A stretch of DNA of 64,000 bases from Oscillospiraceae bacterium (GCA_017472735.1 JAFUOD010000019.1:16521-80520); one strand, 5' to 3'; shown: positions 42,406-51,872, counted from the first letter of the stretch. Notes: a model not told the origin generated them from the sequence alone. Program-made: numbers and translations.

Positions 42406-43446
42406 TTAGTCCTCCCAAGTATCCTCGGGCAGTGACTCTAAGAAGGCTTTAAGCTCGTTTGCCATTTCTTCTTGTTCTGCAACACGGGGATGACCCGGGG
42501 TTGCCTTGCCGCAACGCGAATATACAAAGTGATAGACCTTGTTTTCCTCGCCGCCCATGCGGTTTTTAATATCCTCCATGGCGTTGTCCCAAATCTCGTC
42601 GTGGTTTAAAACAGTCATTGCAAAAATAACTGTTGCATTTGGCGAGTGTGAACGTGCGCTGTTTGCAATTTCAATATATTTATCTGTCCACTTCTTGTAA
42701 TAATCGGGCTTTCTAAGGCAATCGGGGTCGGGGTTATGGTCGTTCTGACCAACCGCAAACACAATTACATGAGGCTTAAAGCTCCAGTTCCATGGGGTAA
42801 GAGGTTTGTCGATGCAGTAAGCCAGCTTGTCATAGCACGACTCAACGCCGCGCATATTAGGCATTTCAAAATAGCCTGTCTTATCAAAAATTGCAATGCC
42901 GCCCTGCGAGGTCACAAAAACCTCGGCAGGCAGGATTCGTGAAAGAATTAAAGGATAAGCGTGCCACGAGTTATCATAAAAACCGCCGTGGTTTTCAGGG
43001 TCGAAGGTGCCTAAATACTCATTGCAGTCAACAACCGAGCCTGCCGAAACCGAGTCGCCGTAAACCTCAATTCTCTTTTTAGGTTTTGCCGAGGGGGTTA
43101 ACAGTTCGGCGTTATCGTTAACTAAAAGCCGATCAAGGGTTACATAGTGTCCCTCCATGCGCTTGTAAATATAAACCTCGTGGGGTTTGTCCTCTAAATT
43201 CTCGGCAAGCATTAAGGTTTGCTCTCCGTCGCACATTGGCAGGCAGCGCTCGTCGCCGTCGATAACAACGCCTAAAAATCTGCCAACCCAAAATCGGTGG
43301 TTATTAAGCTTAAGCGAAAGGTGCGTGCCCTTAAACTGAAATCTTACATAACTTCCCGGCCAAATAAGCATGGGGCTTTCGGGGTTAGTTATATCAATTC
43401 TGCCTGTAAGCTGAAATCTCGGGTCGTTAAATGATATTGCTTTCAT
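42406..43446 (-). CDS. SGNH/GDSL esterase with CE2-like N-domain
   Basis: A 346-residue enzyme with an N-terminal jelly-roll (about 1-115) and a C-terminal SGNH hydrolase domain, the layout of carbohydrate esterase family 2 (acetyl-xylan or acetyl-mannan esterases). Ser132 in YGDSVSAG is the nucleophile, VFAVGQNDHNPDP is block III and TPGHPRVAEQEEMA carries the catalytic histidine. No signal peptide is seen, so it would remove acetyl groups from imported oligosaccharides in the cytosol (inference). AGGAGG precedes the ATG. Confidence 0.85.
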   Translation of the reverse strand: MKAISFNDPRFQLTGRIDITNPESPMLIWPGSYVRFQFKGTHLSLKLNNHRFWVGRFLGVVIDGDERCLPMCDGEQTLMLAENLEDKPHEVYIYKRMEGHYVTLDRLLVNDNAELLTPSAKPKKRIEVYGDSVSAGSVVDCNEYLGTFDPENHGGFYDNSWHAYPLILSRILPAEVFVTSQGGIAIFDKTGYFEMPNMRGVESCYDKLAYCIDKPLTPWNWSFKPHVIVFAVGQNDHNPDPDCLRKPDYYKKWTDKYIEIANSARSHSPNATVIFAMTVLNHDEIWDNAMEDIKNRMGGEENKVYHFVYSRCGKATPGHPRVAEQEEMANELKAFLESLPEDTWED

Positions 43447-43526
43447 TAGTAGTGCCTCCTTAAAATACTTAATCGTCAGATAAAGTATACCGCACGAACA
43501 AGACTATTTCAAGTGCAACAAAACAA

Positions 43527-43558
43527 AAAATGCCCGACTATTAACAGTCGAGCATTTT
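43527..43558 (-). terminator. Terminator of the CofE-like gene
   Basis: AAAATGCCCGACT pairs with AGTCGAGCATTTT with one mismatch; on the minus strand T residues follow. It lies just past the stop at 43568. Confidence 0.72.
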
Positions 43559-43567
43559 ATTTTTATA

Positions 43568-44767
43568 TTAGTTAGTGTAGTTATCAAAGTAGCCCTGAAC
43601 CAAAACAACGGGTGTGCCCTTGTCGCCCGAGCCCGAGGTAAGGTCGCAAAGCGAGCCGATAAGGTCGGTAAGCTGACGGGGCGTTGTACCCTCGGATGCC
43701 ATCTGACCGACAAGGTCGGAATCCTTTTCGCGGATGCTCTTTTCGATAGCCTTTTTAAGCTCATCGCCCGAGAGATCCTTAAAGTCGTTGTCTGCAAGAT
43801 ATTTAAGCTTAAGCTCGTTGGGTGTGCCAACAAGACCCTTTGTGTGGGCAGGAGAAACAACGGGGTCAGCAAGCTCCCAAATCTTGCCCTGAGGATCTTT
43901 AAAGGCACCGTCGCCGTAAACCATAACTTCAACATGCTTGCCGGTTCTTTCCAAAACCTTAGCCTGAATATCTAAAACAAGCTGTGTGCATTCACGAGGG
44001 AAGAGCTTGATCTGATTCTCGGTAGACTTGTTAGAGCCTAAAAGACCGTAATTTTCGTTGCAGCCCGAGCCGTTAACGGGTGCATTAAGAATATCGTCAA
44101 GACCAAGCACTACATCTGCGCCTGCAGCCTTTAAAATTCTCTTTGTTCTCTTTCTTGTGTGAATGTCGCAGGTGATTACGCTTTTGGTATAATTAAGAAT
44201 TGCCTTGGGCTGGTTAGCAAAAACAACCTCGACCTCGGCGCCTGCTTCACGAACGATAGAGCTGTAATAATCAACATAGTCAACGCCGGTGAACTCGTGC
44301 TTGTTAACACCAAAAAGCTCACGGTATTTTTCAAGCGTAAGAACATCGCTGTAAGGGTTAACGCCTGCTTCGTCAAGCTTATCCAAGCTTACAAGCTCGT
44401 TACCCACTTCGTCAGAAGGGTAAGAGAGCATTAAAACAACCTTTTTAACACCCATTGCAATGCCCTTTAAGCAGATAGCAAAGCGGTTTCTTGACAAAAT
44501 GGGGAAGATAACGCCCACAGTATCGCCCATAACCTTTGCTTTAACATCGGCGGCAATGTCGTCAACGGTTGCATAGTTGCCCTGAGCACGTGCTACGATA
44601 GATTCGGTGATAGAGATAACGTCGCGGTCTCTAAGCTCAAATCCCTCATACTCGGCAGCTTCAATTACGCTGTCGGTAACTATCTTCGCAAGGTCATCGC
44701 CCTGACGGATGATAGGGCAGCGGATACCTCTTGAAACAGTGCCTACTCTACGTTCATGGTTTTTCAT
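43568..44767 (-). CDS. CofE-family (F420-0:gamma-glutamyl ligase-like) protein
   Basis: A 399-residue protein related to coenzyme F420-0:L-glutamate ligase CofE. RVGTVSRGIRCPIIRQGDDL opens the domain, DVISITESIVARAQGNYA is the second conserved strand and TCDIHTRKRTKRILKAAGAD is also well kept. Clostridia of this kind are not known to make F420, so the true substrate is uncertain. The start is the ATG with AAAGGACTT upstream; an open frame runs 50 codons further but its AT-rich composition is that of the promoter region. Monocistronic. Codon bias suggests good expression. Confidence 0.83.
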   Translation of the reverse strand: MKNHERRVGTVSRGIRCPIIRQGDDLAKIVTDSVIEAAEYEGFELRDRDVISITESIVARAQGNYATVDDIAADVKAKVMGDTVGVIFPILSRNRFAICLKGIAMGVKKVVLMLSYPSDEVGNELVSLDKLDEAGVNPYSDVLTLEKYRELFGVNKHEFTGVDYVDYYSSIVREAGAEVEVVFANQPKAILNYTKSVITCDIHTRKRTKRILKAAGADVVLGLDDILNAPVNGSGCNENYGLLGSNKSTENQIKLFPRECTQLVLDIQAKVLERTGKHVEVMVYGDGAFKDPQGKIWELADPVVSPAHTKGLVGTPNELKLKYLADNDFKDLSGDELKKAIEKSIREKDSDLVGQMASEGTTPRQLTDLIGSLCDLTSGSGDKGTPVVLVQGYFDNYTN

Positions 44768-44992
44768 ATTTACAAGTCCTTTCAGAATGGATTGGAAACA
44801 TAACTTAAGGTTTTTAAAATACAGTATTTCAAAAACAAAATGTATTATATCACTTTTATTTAAAGGTTTCAATATTTTTTTACTGCCAATTTTGCGATTT
44901 TTTATAATTTTATGCAATATTACATATTGTAAACCGTAGCGCTTTAAATATCTAAAAAATTTGACGAAAACTTTTTAGTAAATATTATATAA

Positions 44993-46492
44993 TTACAAAT
45001 TGTAAAGAGATGTATATTTGCTCACAAGATAATCGGTGTAATAATTCGGGTCAAATTCACCGCCGCAGGCGTTTTTAACAATCTCCGAGGGTTCTTTTAA
45101 GCAGCCGTACTTGTGAACCTTATCTTTAAGCCATTCAGTAACATGGCTGATGCTGCCGTTTTCGATGCCTCCCCAAACATCAATTTCTTTTTCCATGTTT
45201 GCAAGCATCTGTGCGCCGTAAGCACTGCCTAAAGCGTAAGAGGGGAAGTAGCCGAAGCTTCCGCCCGACCAGTGAGAATCCTGCAAACAGCCGTGCTTGT
45301 CATCGGGAACGTCAACACCCAAATATTCTTTATAAAGGCTGTTCCATGTTTCGGGGATATCCTTAACAGCCAATTCACCGCTTATAAGCTGCTTTTCGAT
45401 TTCGTATCTTATCATAACATGGAAGCAGTAGGTCAGCTCATCTGCTTCTGTTCTTATTAACGAGGGCTGAGCTTTGTTGATCGCCTTATAGAACATATCG
45501 GCATCAACGCCGTTAAGCTGTTCGGGGAAGAATTCTTTAACTTTGGGGTAGATTGCCTTAACAAAGGCTTCGCTTCTGCCAACGATGTTTTCATAAAATC
45601 TTGACTGGCTTTCGTGCACACCCATTGAAACACCGCCCGCAAGACAGGTGTAATCAAGCTCGCGGTCAACGCCAAGCTCATAAAGCGCATGACCGCCCTC
45701 GTGAATTACCGAGTACATTGAATCGGCAAGGCTGTTTTCATCATAGTTTGTGGTAATTCTAACGTCCTGCGAGCTAAAATTAAGGGTGAACGGGTGCTCG
45801 GTCTCGCCAATTGTGCAGTGGTTGCGGTCAAGCCCCATCACCTCCATTAAATAATCGGAAAACTTGCGCTGAACCTCGGCAGGGTAGTGCTTGTGCAAAA
45901 AGCTGTCATCTATCTGAGGCTTTTGAGAGATCGCCTTAATAACAGGCACAAGCTTGTTGCGAAGGGTATTAAAGAAGTTATCTAAATACTTCATATCAAC
46001 GCCGCGCTCATATTCGTTTAAAAGCGCATCATAAGGCAATTTGGAAGAATCGTAATAACCTGCAAATTTAATGTTAAAGGCTACAAGCTTTTCAAGGTAA
46101 GGTTCAAAAATCGAGAAGTCGCTTGTTTCCTTTGCACGGTGCCAGATATCGCTTGCATCGTTTGTCAGTCTGGCATATTCCATATATTCATCGGCAGGTA
46201 TTTTTGAAAGCATGCCATAATCTCTTTTTAAAAGTTCAACTCTGCGGTTAAGCTTTTCGTCAAGCTCCTGCTTGTTTTCGCCTAAAAAGTCAAGCAGGGC
46301 CTTAGTCTCCTCGCACGCAAAAAGCTTGTGGCTTTCGCCTGCCAGAATGCCCAAAGCAACACCTCTGCCTTCGGCAGTATCTTTGGGTGCAACGGTTGCA
46401 CCGTCGAGATAAAGCGCCGACTCTGCCGACGCATAAGCATACATTTTTGTTTCAAGCTCGTTAAGCTTTTCGATCGCCGTGGTTACGTTCAT
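44993..46492 (-). CDS. M32 family carboxypeptidase
   Basis: A 499-residue zinc carboxypeptidase of family M32 (thermostable carboxypeptidase 1 type), which trims amino acids from peptide C-termini in the cytosol. The zinc motif is HEGGH at His264-His268 (SVIHEGGHALYELG), with the third ligand in GVHESQSRFYENI. SSQDVRITTNY and IRTEADELTYCFHVMIRYE are further family segments. The start is the ATG after AAGGAGG; the longer reading lacks any signal. It begins one base before the stop of the nucleoside hydrolase gene and is thus coupled to it. Confidence 0.93.
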   Translation of the reverse strand: MNVTTAIEKLNELETKMYAYASAESALYLDGATVAPKDTAEGRGVALGILAGESHKLFACEETKALLDFLGENKQELDEKLNRRVELLKRDYGMLSKIPADEYMEYARLTNDASDIWHRAKETSDFSIFEPYLEKLVAFNIKFAGYYDSSKLPYDALLNEYERGVDMKYLDNFFNTLRNKLVPVIKAISQKPQIDDSFLHKHYPAEVQRKFSDYLMEVMGLDRNHCTIGETEHPFTLNFSSQDVRITTNYDENSLADSMYSVIHEGGHALYELGVDRELDYTCLAGGVSMGVHESQSRFYENIVGRSEAFVKAIYPKVKEFFPEQLNGVDADMFYKAINKAQPSLIRTEADELTYCFHVMIRYEIEKQLISGELAVKDIPETWNSLYKEYLGVDVPDDKHGCLQDSHWSGGSFGYFPSYALGSAYGAQMLANMEKEIDVWGGIENGSISHVTEWLKDKVHKYGCLKEPSEIVKNACGGEFDPNYYTDYLVSKYTSLYNL

Positions 46493-46493
46493 G

Positions 46494-47384
46494 TTACTTT
46501 GCCTCCTTAGGATAGTTGATTTTAAGCTTTGCAAAGAAGTCCTCTAAAATAAAGCGCTTGTCAATAACATCATAAACCCTTATTTCGCGATTTGTATCAC
46601 ATTCAATATAGTTAGCGTTTTGGTCAAACAAAGGCGCTTTGCGGGTGTAGAAAGTTCCGCAGTTATGATTCATGGCAAGCCCGATTGCAGGGGAGTCGCC
46701 GAGCGCCCAGCTTTCTCCGTTTATCCAGCCGGCGGTCTCTCCGAGGATTACAAGCTGGTCAAACAGATATTTACCGATTTTTCCGCACGGCATAACCTTT
46801 GCCTGAAGCTCGGCATAGCTTACCTGCATCTGAATATAACTGCTCATCGGCACCTGCCAAAGCTCGAGCGAGGACCTCATAACGGTGTTTGCGGCAATAA
46901 TATCGTTTGTTGAGTTAAATTCCCAGCCGCCGTTCGGATATGCTCCGCCGCCTATCCATACACAGGTAAATCTTCCTGCGATTTCGGGGCATTTGATAAG
47001 CGCCGCACCGACATCGGTAATCGAACCCTGGCAAAGAACAAACAGTGGCTTATCATCCTCTTTTAAAGCCTCGTTTATAATAAAATCAACGCCCTCGTTG
47101 TCAACGACCTCAGTGTCACTTTCAAGAGGTAAGTCGTGCCCTGCGTAAAGCGGCACGCCGCTTGTTCCCATAAGGTCAAAAATCTTTTCGACCTCTTCTT
47201 TACCCTCCATAACAGTCGGATATCTGTTTTGTCCGCCCCACTGTGCCACAACAATGCCCTTAACATCAAATTTTGGGGTAAGCAAGGCATGAACAATTGC
47301 ATATTGGTCGTCAGCCTCGCACTTGGCATCTGTCGAAAGAATTACTCTTACCCTTTTAGCTTCCTGTACTTTGAATTTATACAT
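46494..47384 (-). CDS. Nucleoside hydrolase family protein
   Basis: A 296-residue protein of the inosine/uridine-preferring nucleoside hydrolase family, which splits the N-glycosidic bond of ribonucleosides. The calcium-binding N-terminal cluster appears as STDAKCEADDQYAI, and EFNSTNDIIAANTV is the second substrate/metal stretch. The usual DTDxGxDDA pattern has a changed spacing (Asp-Ala-Lys-Cys-Glu-Ala-Asp-Asp), so substrate preference may differ. It is the first gene of a two-gene unit with the M32 peptidase. Confidence 0.82.
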   Translation of the reverse strand: MYKFKVQEAKRVRVILSTDAKCEADDQYAIVHALLTPKFDVKGIVVAQWGGQNRYPTVMEGKEEVEKIFDLMGTSGVPLYAGHDLPLESDTEVVDNEGVDFIINEALKEDDKPLFVLCQGSITDVGAALIKCPEIAGRFTCVWIGGGAYPNGGWEFNSTNDIIAANTVMRSSLELWQVPMSSYIQMQVSYAELQAKVMPCGKIGKYLFDQLVILGETAGWINGESWALGDSPAIGLAMNHNCGTFYTRKAPLFDQNANYIECDTNREIRVYDVIDKRFILEDFFAKLKINYPKEAK

Positions 47385-47510
47385 ATAAGCTCACCTCTTT
47401 TAAAAATTAAACGCCGTTTATAAAATTATTATACTACACTTTTGCGCCGATTGGAAGAGAATTTATATAATACATTTTGCATATTATTCTAAAAACCGCA
47501 GGAGGGCTTT

Positions 47511-48092
47511 ATGAATTTGGTTTATTACCTTGACAAAACAAAAATCGTTGCCTGGGCACGAGAGAATTTTAATAAATATCAGCCGCAAAGCGGTAACCCT
47601 GTTTGGGTACCGAGCTATCTTAACTTCTCGTTTATCGGCGAGGATAATTACGATTGCACAAACTTTGTCTCGCACGCAATTCTGGCAGGAGGCACACCCA
47701 CATTCGATACGGGCGGTTGGGGAATTTCTTCTACGGGTTGGTATTTTCGTGATATTGTTAACCGTTCATCATCGTGGTCGGGCGTGGCGCCTCTTTTTGA
47801 TTTTTTAACACATAACGAGGTCAGAGGACCGTTTGGAGAATACCGCCGATATGAGGACATTTACAGCGGTGTTTTCGATTTTGAAGAGGGTGATATAATT
47901 CAGTTTAATAACGGAGATTTTTGGCGGCACACAGGCATTATAACAGGCTTTGGTTATTCGCCCGAGGGCAGGCTTGAAGCGCTTGTTACGGGAAGGACCG
48001 ACACAGGCAACTATAACGACAATACCATAGCGTCAGAGATATATCCAAACCTGCCCCGAAGGGTAATTAAACTTTTGGGATATTACAAATGA
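47511..48092 (+). CDS. Amidase_6-type cysteine hydrolase
   Basis: A 193-residue protein matching the putative amidase domain found in clostridial and bacillar wall hydrolases. Cys49 lies in NYDCTNFVSHAILAGG and His140 in FWRHTGIITG, the order of the NlpC/CHAP fold. Normally the domain sits in secreted proteins, but here there is no signal peptide or wall-binding repeat, so the site of action is unclear. AGGAGG precedes the ATG. No partner gene. Confidence 0.82.
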   Translation: MNLVYYLDKTKIVAWARENFNKYQPQSGNPVWVPSYLNFSFIGEDNYDCTNFVSHAILAGGTPTFDTGGWGISSTGWYFRDIVNRSSSWSGVAPLFDFLTHNEVRGPFGEYRRYEDIYSGVFDFEEGDIIQFNNGDFWRHTGIITGFGYSPEGRLEALVTGRTDTGNYNDNTIASEIYPNLPRRVIKLLGYYK

Positions 48093-48157
48093 GATATACA
48101 AATCCTTTAAAGTGTGGTATAATAATTTAAAGAATTGTATTTTTTTAGGAGGGTAAA

Positions 48158-48823
48158 ATGGAACTTTTGGAAGCAATGAAAAAACGTCACAGCGTGCGGC
48201 AGTATATTGACAAGCCTATTGAGGGCGAGGTGCTTAATGAACTTCAAAAAGAGATCGACGCCTGCAATAACGAGGGCGGACTTAACATTCAGCTTGTGTT
48301 AAACGAACCTAAGGCATTTGACAGCTTTATGGCGCATTACGGAAATTTTAAGGGCGTTAACAACTATCTTGCTTTGGTGGGCAAAAAATGCAAAGATTTA
48401 GATGAAAAGTGCGGTTATTACGGCGAAAGGCTGGTGCTTAAAGCTCAGCAGTTGGGGCTTAACACCTGTTGGGTTGCGCTTACTTATAAAAAGATTGCAA
48501 ACGCTTTTAAAATTGAAAATGACGAGAAATTTACGGTTGTTATTTCAATAGGCTATGGCAGAAACCGAGGCTTAAAGCGCAAATCTAAAACCGCCGAGCA
48601 GGTGAGTAACATCAGTTCTTCCTCGCCCGAGTGGTTTAAAAACGGCGTTGAGGCGGCGCTTTTGGCACCGACTGCCGTTAACCAGCAAAAGTTTAATTTA
48701 ACCCTTAACGGAAATAAGGTAAAGGCAAAGGCAGGACTTGGCCCATGTGCCAAGATGGACCTTGGAATTGTTAAATATCACTTTGAAATTGGCGCAGGCA
48801 AAGAAAATTTCGAGTGGGAATAA
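48158..48823 (+). CDS. Nitroreductase family protein
   Basis: A 221-residue FMN-binding nitroreductase-fold protein. MKKRHSVRQYIDKPIEG is the typical N-terminal Arg-rich FMN loop, and the middle segment YGERLVLKAQQLGLNTCWVAL with the tail VEAALLAPTAVNQQKF matches the putative TM-nitroreductase subgroup common in clostridia. It likely reduces quinones or nitro compounds with NAD(P)H; the real substrate is unknown. AGGAGGG precedes the ATG. A bidirectional terminator follows. Confidence 0.88.
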   Translation: MELLEAMKKRHSVRQYIDKPIEGEVLNELQKEIDACNNEGGLNIQLVLNEPKAFDSFMAHYGNFKGVNNYLALVGKKCKDLDEKCGYYGERLVLKAQQLGLNTCWVALTYKKIANAFKIENDEKFTVVISIGYGRNRGLKRKSKTAEQVSNISSSSPEWFKNGVEAALLAPTAVNQQKFNLTLNGNKVKAKAGLGPCAKMDLGIVKYHFEIGAGKENFEWE

Positions 48824-48829
48824 AAAAAT

Positions 48830-48856
48830 AAAGCCACCGGGTCGACCGATGGCTTT
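48830..48856. terminator. Bidirectional terminator
   Basis: AAAGCCACCGG pairs with CCGATGGCTTT with one mismatch; A/T runs on both sides. It separates the nitroreductase gene from the convergent M28 peptidase gene. Confidence 0.78.
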
Positions 48857-48872
48857 TAATATGTAACAAATT

Positions 48873-49790
48873 TTACAGTGTGCTTACAAACTGTGCCAAA
48901 CCGTTTGCAATAAAGTCAAGGTTTTCCTGCTCGCAAACAGTGTCTTTATTAGTGTGAATTTTGTCGCAGTAATATTCGATGATTTTTGCCTTTTTGCAGG
49001 CGCAAACTGCAATGCCGTGCTTAAACTGGCTCTGGTCCGAGGGGTAGATGCAGCCCTCCATATTGTTCATCAAAAGATTTCTGCCGGCCTGAGCCTGCAT
49101 TGCCGAAACAAGCTTTTCGTAAAAGGGGAGCGCACGGGTCTCTTTTTTGGTGAAGAAAAGAATGTTTTCACCCTCACCAACGCAGTCCATATTTATAATA
49201 AGCTTTTCTTTTTTTACAACTTTATGTTCTCTAGCATAAGCGCCCGAGCCTCTCATGCCCTTTTCCTCGTTATCAAAAAGAATAAAAGCAACCTTGCCTC
49301 TCTGTTCCGCAGGTATGCGTGCCATAAGCTCGAAAACTGAAGCCACGCCCGAGGTGTTGTCGTTTACGTTATTTTTGTTTGCAGGGCCCAATAGCATAAG
49401 CAAAAGTACCAGCCAATAAAACAAAAGCCCCACATCATAACCGATTTCACGGCTGTTTGTGAAGTGCTCGACTGCAGCACCGATTCCTAAGCATATGGCA
49501 AGTAAAACAAGCACAATGCCAATTTGATAAATAAGATAGAATAGAATATTTTTTGGTGTTATAAAATTCGGAACAGGCATAACAGGCGGGGTATCGTAAT
49601 GTGCGGTAAAAACAGTCGCGGCTGTTTCGGGGTTGCCCACAACCACGTTATTGTTGCCCGTGTTCCACTCTGTTTTCGCGTCATAGCCTAAGCTGTTAGC
49701 CTCGTTAACAGCCCATTCACAAAAGCTTTCTTTTTGTTTTTTGTTTTTTCGAACAGGAAACTGTTCGACTAATGTATCAATGTAACTCAT
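48873..49790 (-). CDS. M28 family aminopeptidase-like protein with inserted membrane hairpin
   Basis: A 305-residue zinc peptidase of the M28 family. Zinc ligands can be placed: His64 (TAHYDTPP), bridging Asp144 (NDNTSGVA), Glu175-Glu176 (FDNEEKG), Asp202 (NMDCVGEG) and His279. Between His64 and Asp144, where soluble members have a short loop, there are two hydrophobic segments (about 81-105 and 119-136) that would anchor it in the membrane. The start ATG at 49788-49790 follows AGAGGA; the longer open frame is not supported. Substrate unknown. Confidence 0.83.
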   Translation of the reverse strand: MSYIDTLVEQFPVRKNKKQKESFCEWAVNEANSLGYDAKTEWNTGNNNVVVGNPETAATVFTAHYDTPPVMPVPNFITPKNILFYLIYQIGIVLVLLAICLGIGAAVEHFTNSREIGYDVGLLFYWLVLLLMLLGPANKNNVNDNTSGVASVFELMARIPAEQRGKVAFILFDNEEKGMRGSGAYAREHKVVKKEKLIINMDCVGEGENILFFTKKETRALPFYEKLVSAMQAQAGRNLLMNNMEGCIYPSDQSQFKHGIAVCACKKAKIIEYYCDKIHTNKDTVCEQENLDFIANGLAQFVSTL

Positions 49791-49833
49791 TATTGTGTCA
49801 GTCCTCTGAAATAAATGTTTTGTAAGAGAAAAA

Positions 49834-49864
49834 CAGTGCAGCAAGTGTAATACCTGCCGCACTG
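49834..49864 (-). terminator. Terminator of the 78-residue protein gene
   Basis: CAGTGCAGCA (49834-49843) pairs with TGCCGCACTG (49855-49864), one mismatch, followed on the minus strand by TTTTTCTC. Confidence 0.75.
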
Positions 49865-49877
49865 CTTTTGCTTTAAT

Positions 49878-50114
49878 TTAGAAACCGTGTGCGGCTTTCC
49901 ATTCGTTAACTTTGGTCTGTGCGAGGCGTTTAATGTTCTCTTCGGGATAAATCGATTCGGCACCGCCGTTAACGTAAATGAAATACTTGCCGTCAGCAGT
50001 TTTGTAAAGGCTTTCCTCATATCCTGCGGGGTCGCCCATTTCACCGCTGGTGAACTTGGCAACAAGCTCAGCAGTCTCGGTGTCATACTCTACTTTGCAA
50101 ATAATCTTTTTCAT
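49878..50114 (-). CDS. Small conserved hypothetical protein, 78 residues
   Basis: A short acidic protein beginning MKKIICKVEYDTETAELVAK with a beta-rich pattern and no recognised domain. AAAGGA lies upstream of the ATG, codon use fits the neighbours and a terminator follows, so it is a real gene. It resembles small proteins often seen in Ruminococcaceae genomes, but the function is unknown. It stands alone between the M28 peptidase and esterase genes on the same strand. Confidence 0.72.
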   Translation of the reverse strand: MKKIICKVEYDTETAELVAKFTSGEMGDPAGYEESLYKTADGKYFIYVNGGAESIYPEENIKRLAQTKVNEWKAAHGF

Positions 50115-50168
50115 CTTTTATTAATCCTTTCTATTTTAACACTTATGCTTTAAAAGCGTTAAGTGCTT

Positions 50169-51764
50169 TTATCTTGTAAACTTAGACATAAACTGCCATG
50201 CGTGGTCGCAGGTGTGGTGGCGGCACTCGTGACCCTGACCGCTTATGCTTGCGAATGCTGTGCGATAAACGCCGTCTTCGCTTTCAAAATAGTTAATTGT
50301 CAAAACGCTTCCGCGAGAGGGGTCGTCGATCTTTTCAACCTTGTCGCCGCTTATGCCCCAAATACGGTCGGGCCATGTTTCTCTGTCCTCAAACTTAACG
50401 TCATAAGGCGTTTTGCACTTGTTGATCTCAAATACATATCTCATTCTGTCCCAGCACTTTTCACCCTGGAAGGGAAGCTCCGGCAAAGGTGTTATCTCAC
50501 CGCCCGAATAGAACACAGGAACAGGAATGTCACGGTTTACCCTTGGTGCAGGTCTGCCATAGGTGTTATAGCCAACGTCAAATGTAGCGTCCATCGGTGC
50601 AAGTGCTGCAAAAACTTCGGGGTATTCCTGACAAAGATCCCACGATTTGCAGCCGCCCATCGAGAAGCCGCTTGCATAAATACGATGCTCGTCGATCGAG
50701 TATTTATTCTTAAGCTTGCCGATTAATTCGATCATTTCGGTTGCGGTGCTGTTTAAGTGATTCTCGACAGCAACAAGCAAGAAACCGTATTTTTGTGCAA
50801 CACGGTACCAGCCCGAAACATGAGAAATGTAATAAGAAGAATCTCCGCCGCCGTGGAAAGCAAGAAGAAGCGGTACAGGTCCGTTATCAAAAAGGCCCTT
50901 GTTGTAATAAGCAATGTAACCCACGCGGTGAGTGGCCGTTCCCTTGTCGTCGCCGCAGTTATCGGGCGAGGTGGCAACAACTTCGTAACCGGGTTCTTCA
51001 ACCATACCTATCTCGTCCATATAAGGCTCGTTTTCCAAAACGCCACACCAGCGCTTGAAGCGGTAAACAAAGCTTTCAAAGTCGCCTTTAATGTCAGAGG
51101 TTTCTTTAACCAGAACGTGCTCGCAAGAGGATTTTAATGCCTCGTTTATATCATTACTGTTTGCAACCGAAACAACAGCAAAATCCTTTCTTTCGGGCGA
51201 GGGAATAACCGAGAGGTTTTCAAGTGTTACAACGGCAGGGGTAATTTCGCCGGGCCCCCAAAGAAACTGACCGTTTACGGTTTTTAAATAGTTTTTAGCA
51301 ATAAAGTCTGCCGATTTTCCGTATCCGTAAAGAAAAGCTCTGAAAATTGCGCCTCTGATAAAGCAGTCGCCCAGTTCACCGGTAAAGCGGTTTCTGTAAG
51401 TAACGATTCCGTCACGGAAGTACTGATGGATTCTCGACTCGGCAATCAGGTCAACAAACAGCTCATAAGGAGCGTTGTCCCAGCCGCCCTCGCAGGTGGG
51501 AGAAACAAATACAACGCTTGTTGAATATTTTGCCGCGATCTCGGTAAAGCCGTTTTTATCGGCAAATTCAACAGCCTCGTCAGCGGTCATTTCATTTTCC
51601 TCAAAAACCAAAAGATAAGGCGCCTTAAAGCCAAAGTTAACAATGTCAGCCAAAGGGTTGCCCTCGGGAACGTATACCTTAACCTTGAAATTTTCAAACG
51701 AATGTGCCCAGAATTTTGCGCCGTTTTTAAGCGTTGTAACTGCGGGTATATTTTTCATGCCCAT
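50169..51764 (-). CDS. Large alpha/beta hydrolase (PHB depolymerase/feruloyl esterase-like)
   Basis: A 531-residue protein. The N-terminal 230 residues have no clear family. The C-terminal 300 residues are an alpha/beta hydrolase: VPLLLAFHGGGDSSY is the oxyanion strand, RIYASGFSMGGCKSWDLC contains the nucleophile Ser in GFSMGG, and the end GQGHECRHHTC gives the catalytic histidine. The arrangement recalls esterase D/poly(3-hydroxybutyrate) depolymerase-like enzymes that act on plant esters. No signal peptide. The start is the ATG seven bases after AGGAGG. Substrate unknown. Confidence 0.8.
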   Translation of the reverse strand: MGMKNIPAVTTLKNGAKFWAHSFENFKVKVYVPEGNPLADIVNFGFKAPYLLVFEENEMTADEAVEFADKNGFTEIAAKYSTSVVFVSPTCEGGWDNAPYELFVDLIAESRIHQYFRDGIVTYRNRFTGELGDCFIRGAIFRAFLYGYGKSADFIAKNYLKTVNGQFLWGPGEITPAVVTLENLSVIPSPERKDFAVVSVANSNDINEALKSSCEHVLVKETSDIKGDFESFVYRFKRWCGVLENEPYMDEIGMVEEPGYEVVATSPDNCGDDKGTATHRVGYIAYYNKGLFDNGPVPLLLAFHGGGDSSYYISHVSGWYRVAQKYGFLLVAVENHLNSTATEMIELIGKLKNKYSIDEHRIYASGFSMGGCKSWDLCQEYPEVFAALAPMDATFDVGYNTYGRPAPRVNRDIPVPVFYSGGEITPLPELPFQGEKCWDRMRYVFEINKCKTPYDVKFEDRETWPDRIWGISGDKVEKIDDPSRGSVLTINYFESEDGVYRTAFASISGQGHECRHHTCDHAWQFMSKFTR

Positions 51765-51872
51765 AAGTGTTCCTCCTGTCAAGTTAATTATGTTTAATGC
51801 CGGTTAACAGTCATATTATAAACGATTTTGCAAAAGAATTCAAGATGCTGACATAGATTGTTAATTTTGAGG

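Noticed and set aside
48811-48823. CGAGTGGGAATAA resembling a third copy of the 15-mer repeat in reverse
   Set aside because: It is the natural end of the nitroreductase gene (Glu-Trp-Glu-stop), matches only part of the 15-mer and lacks the hairpin seen at the other two sites.
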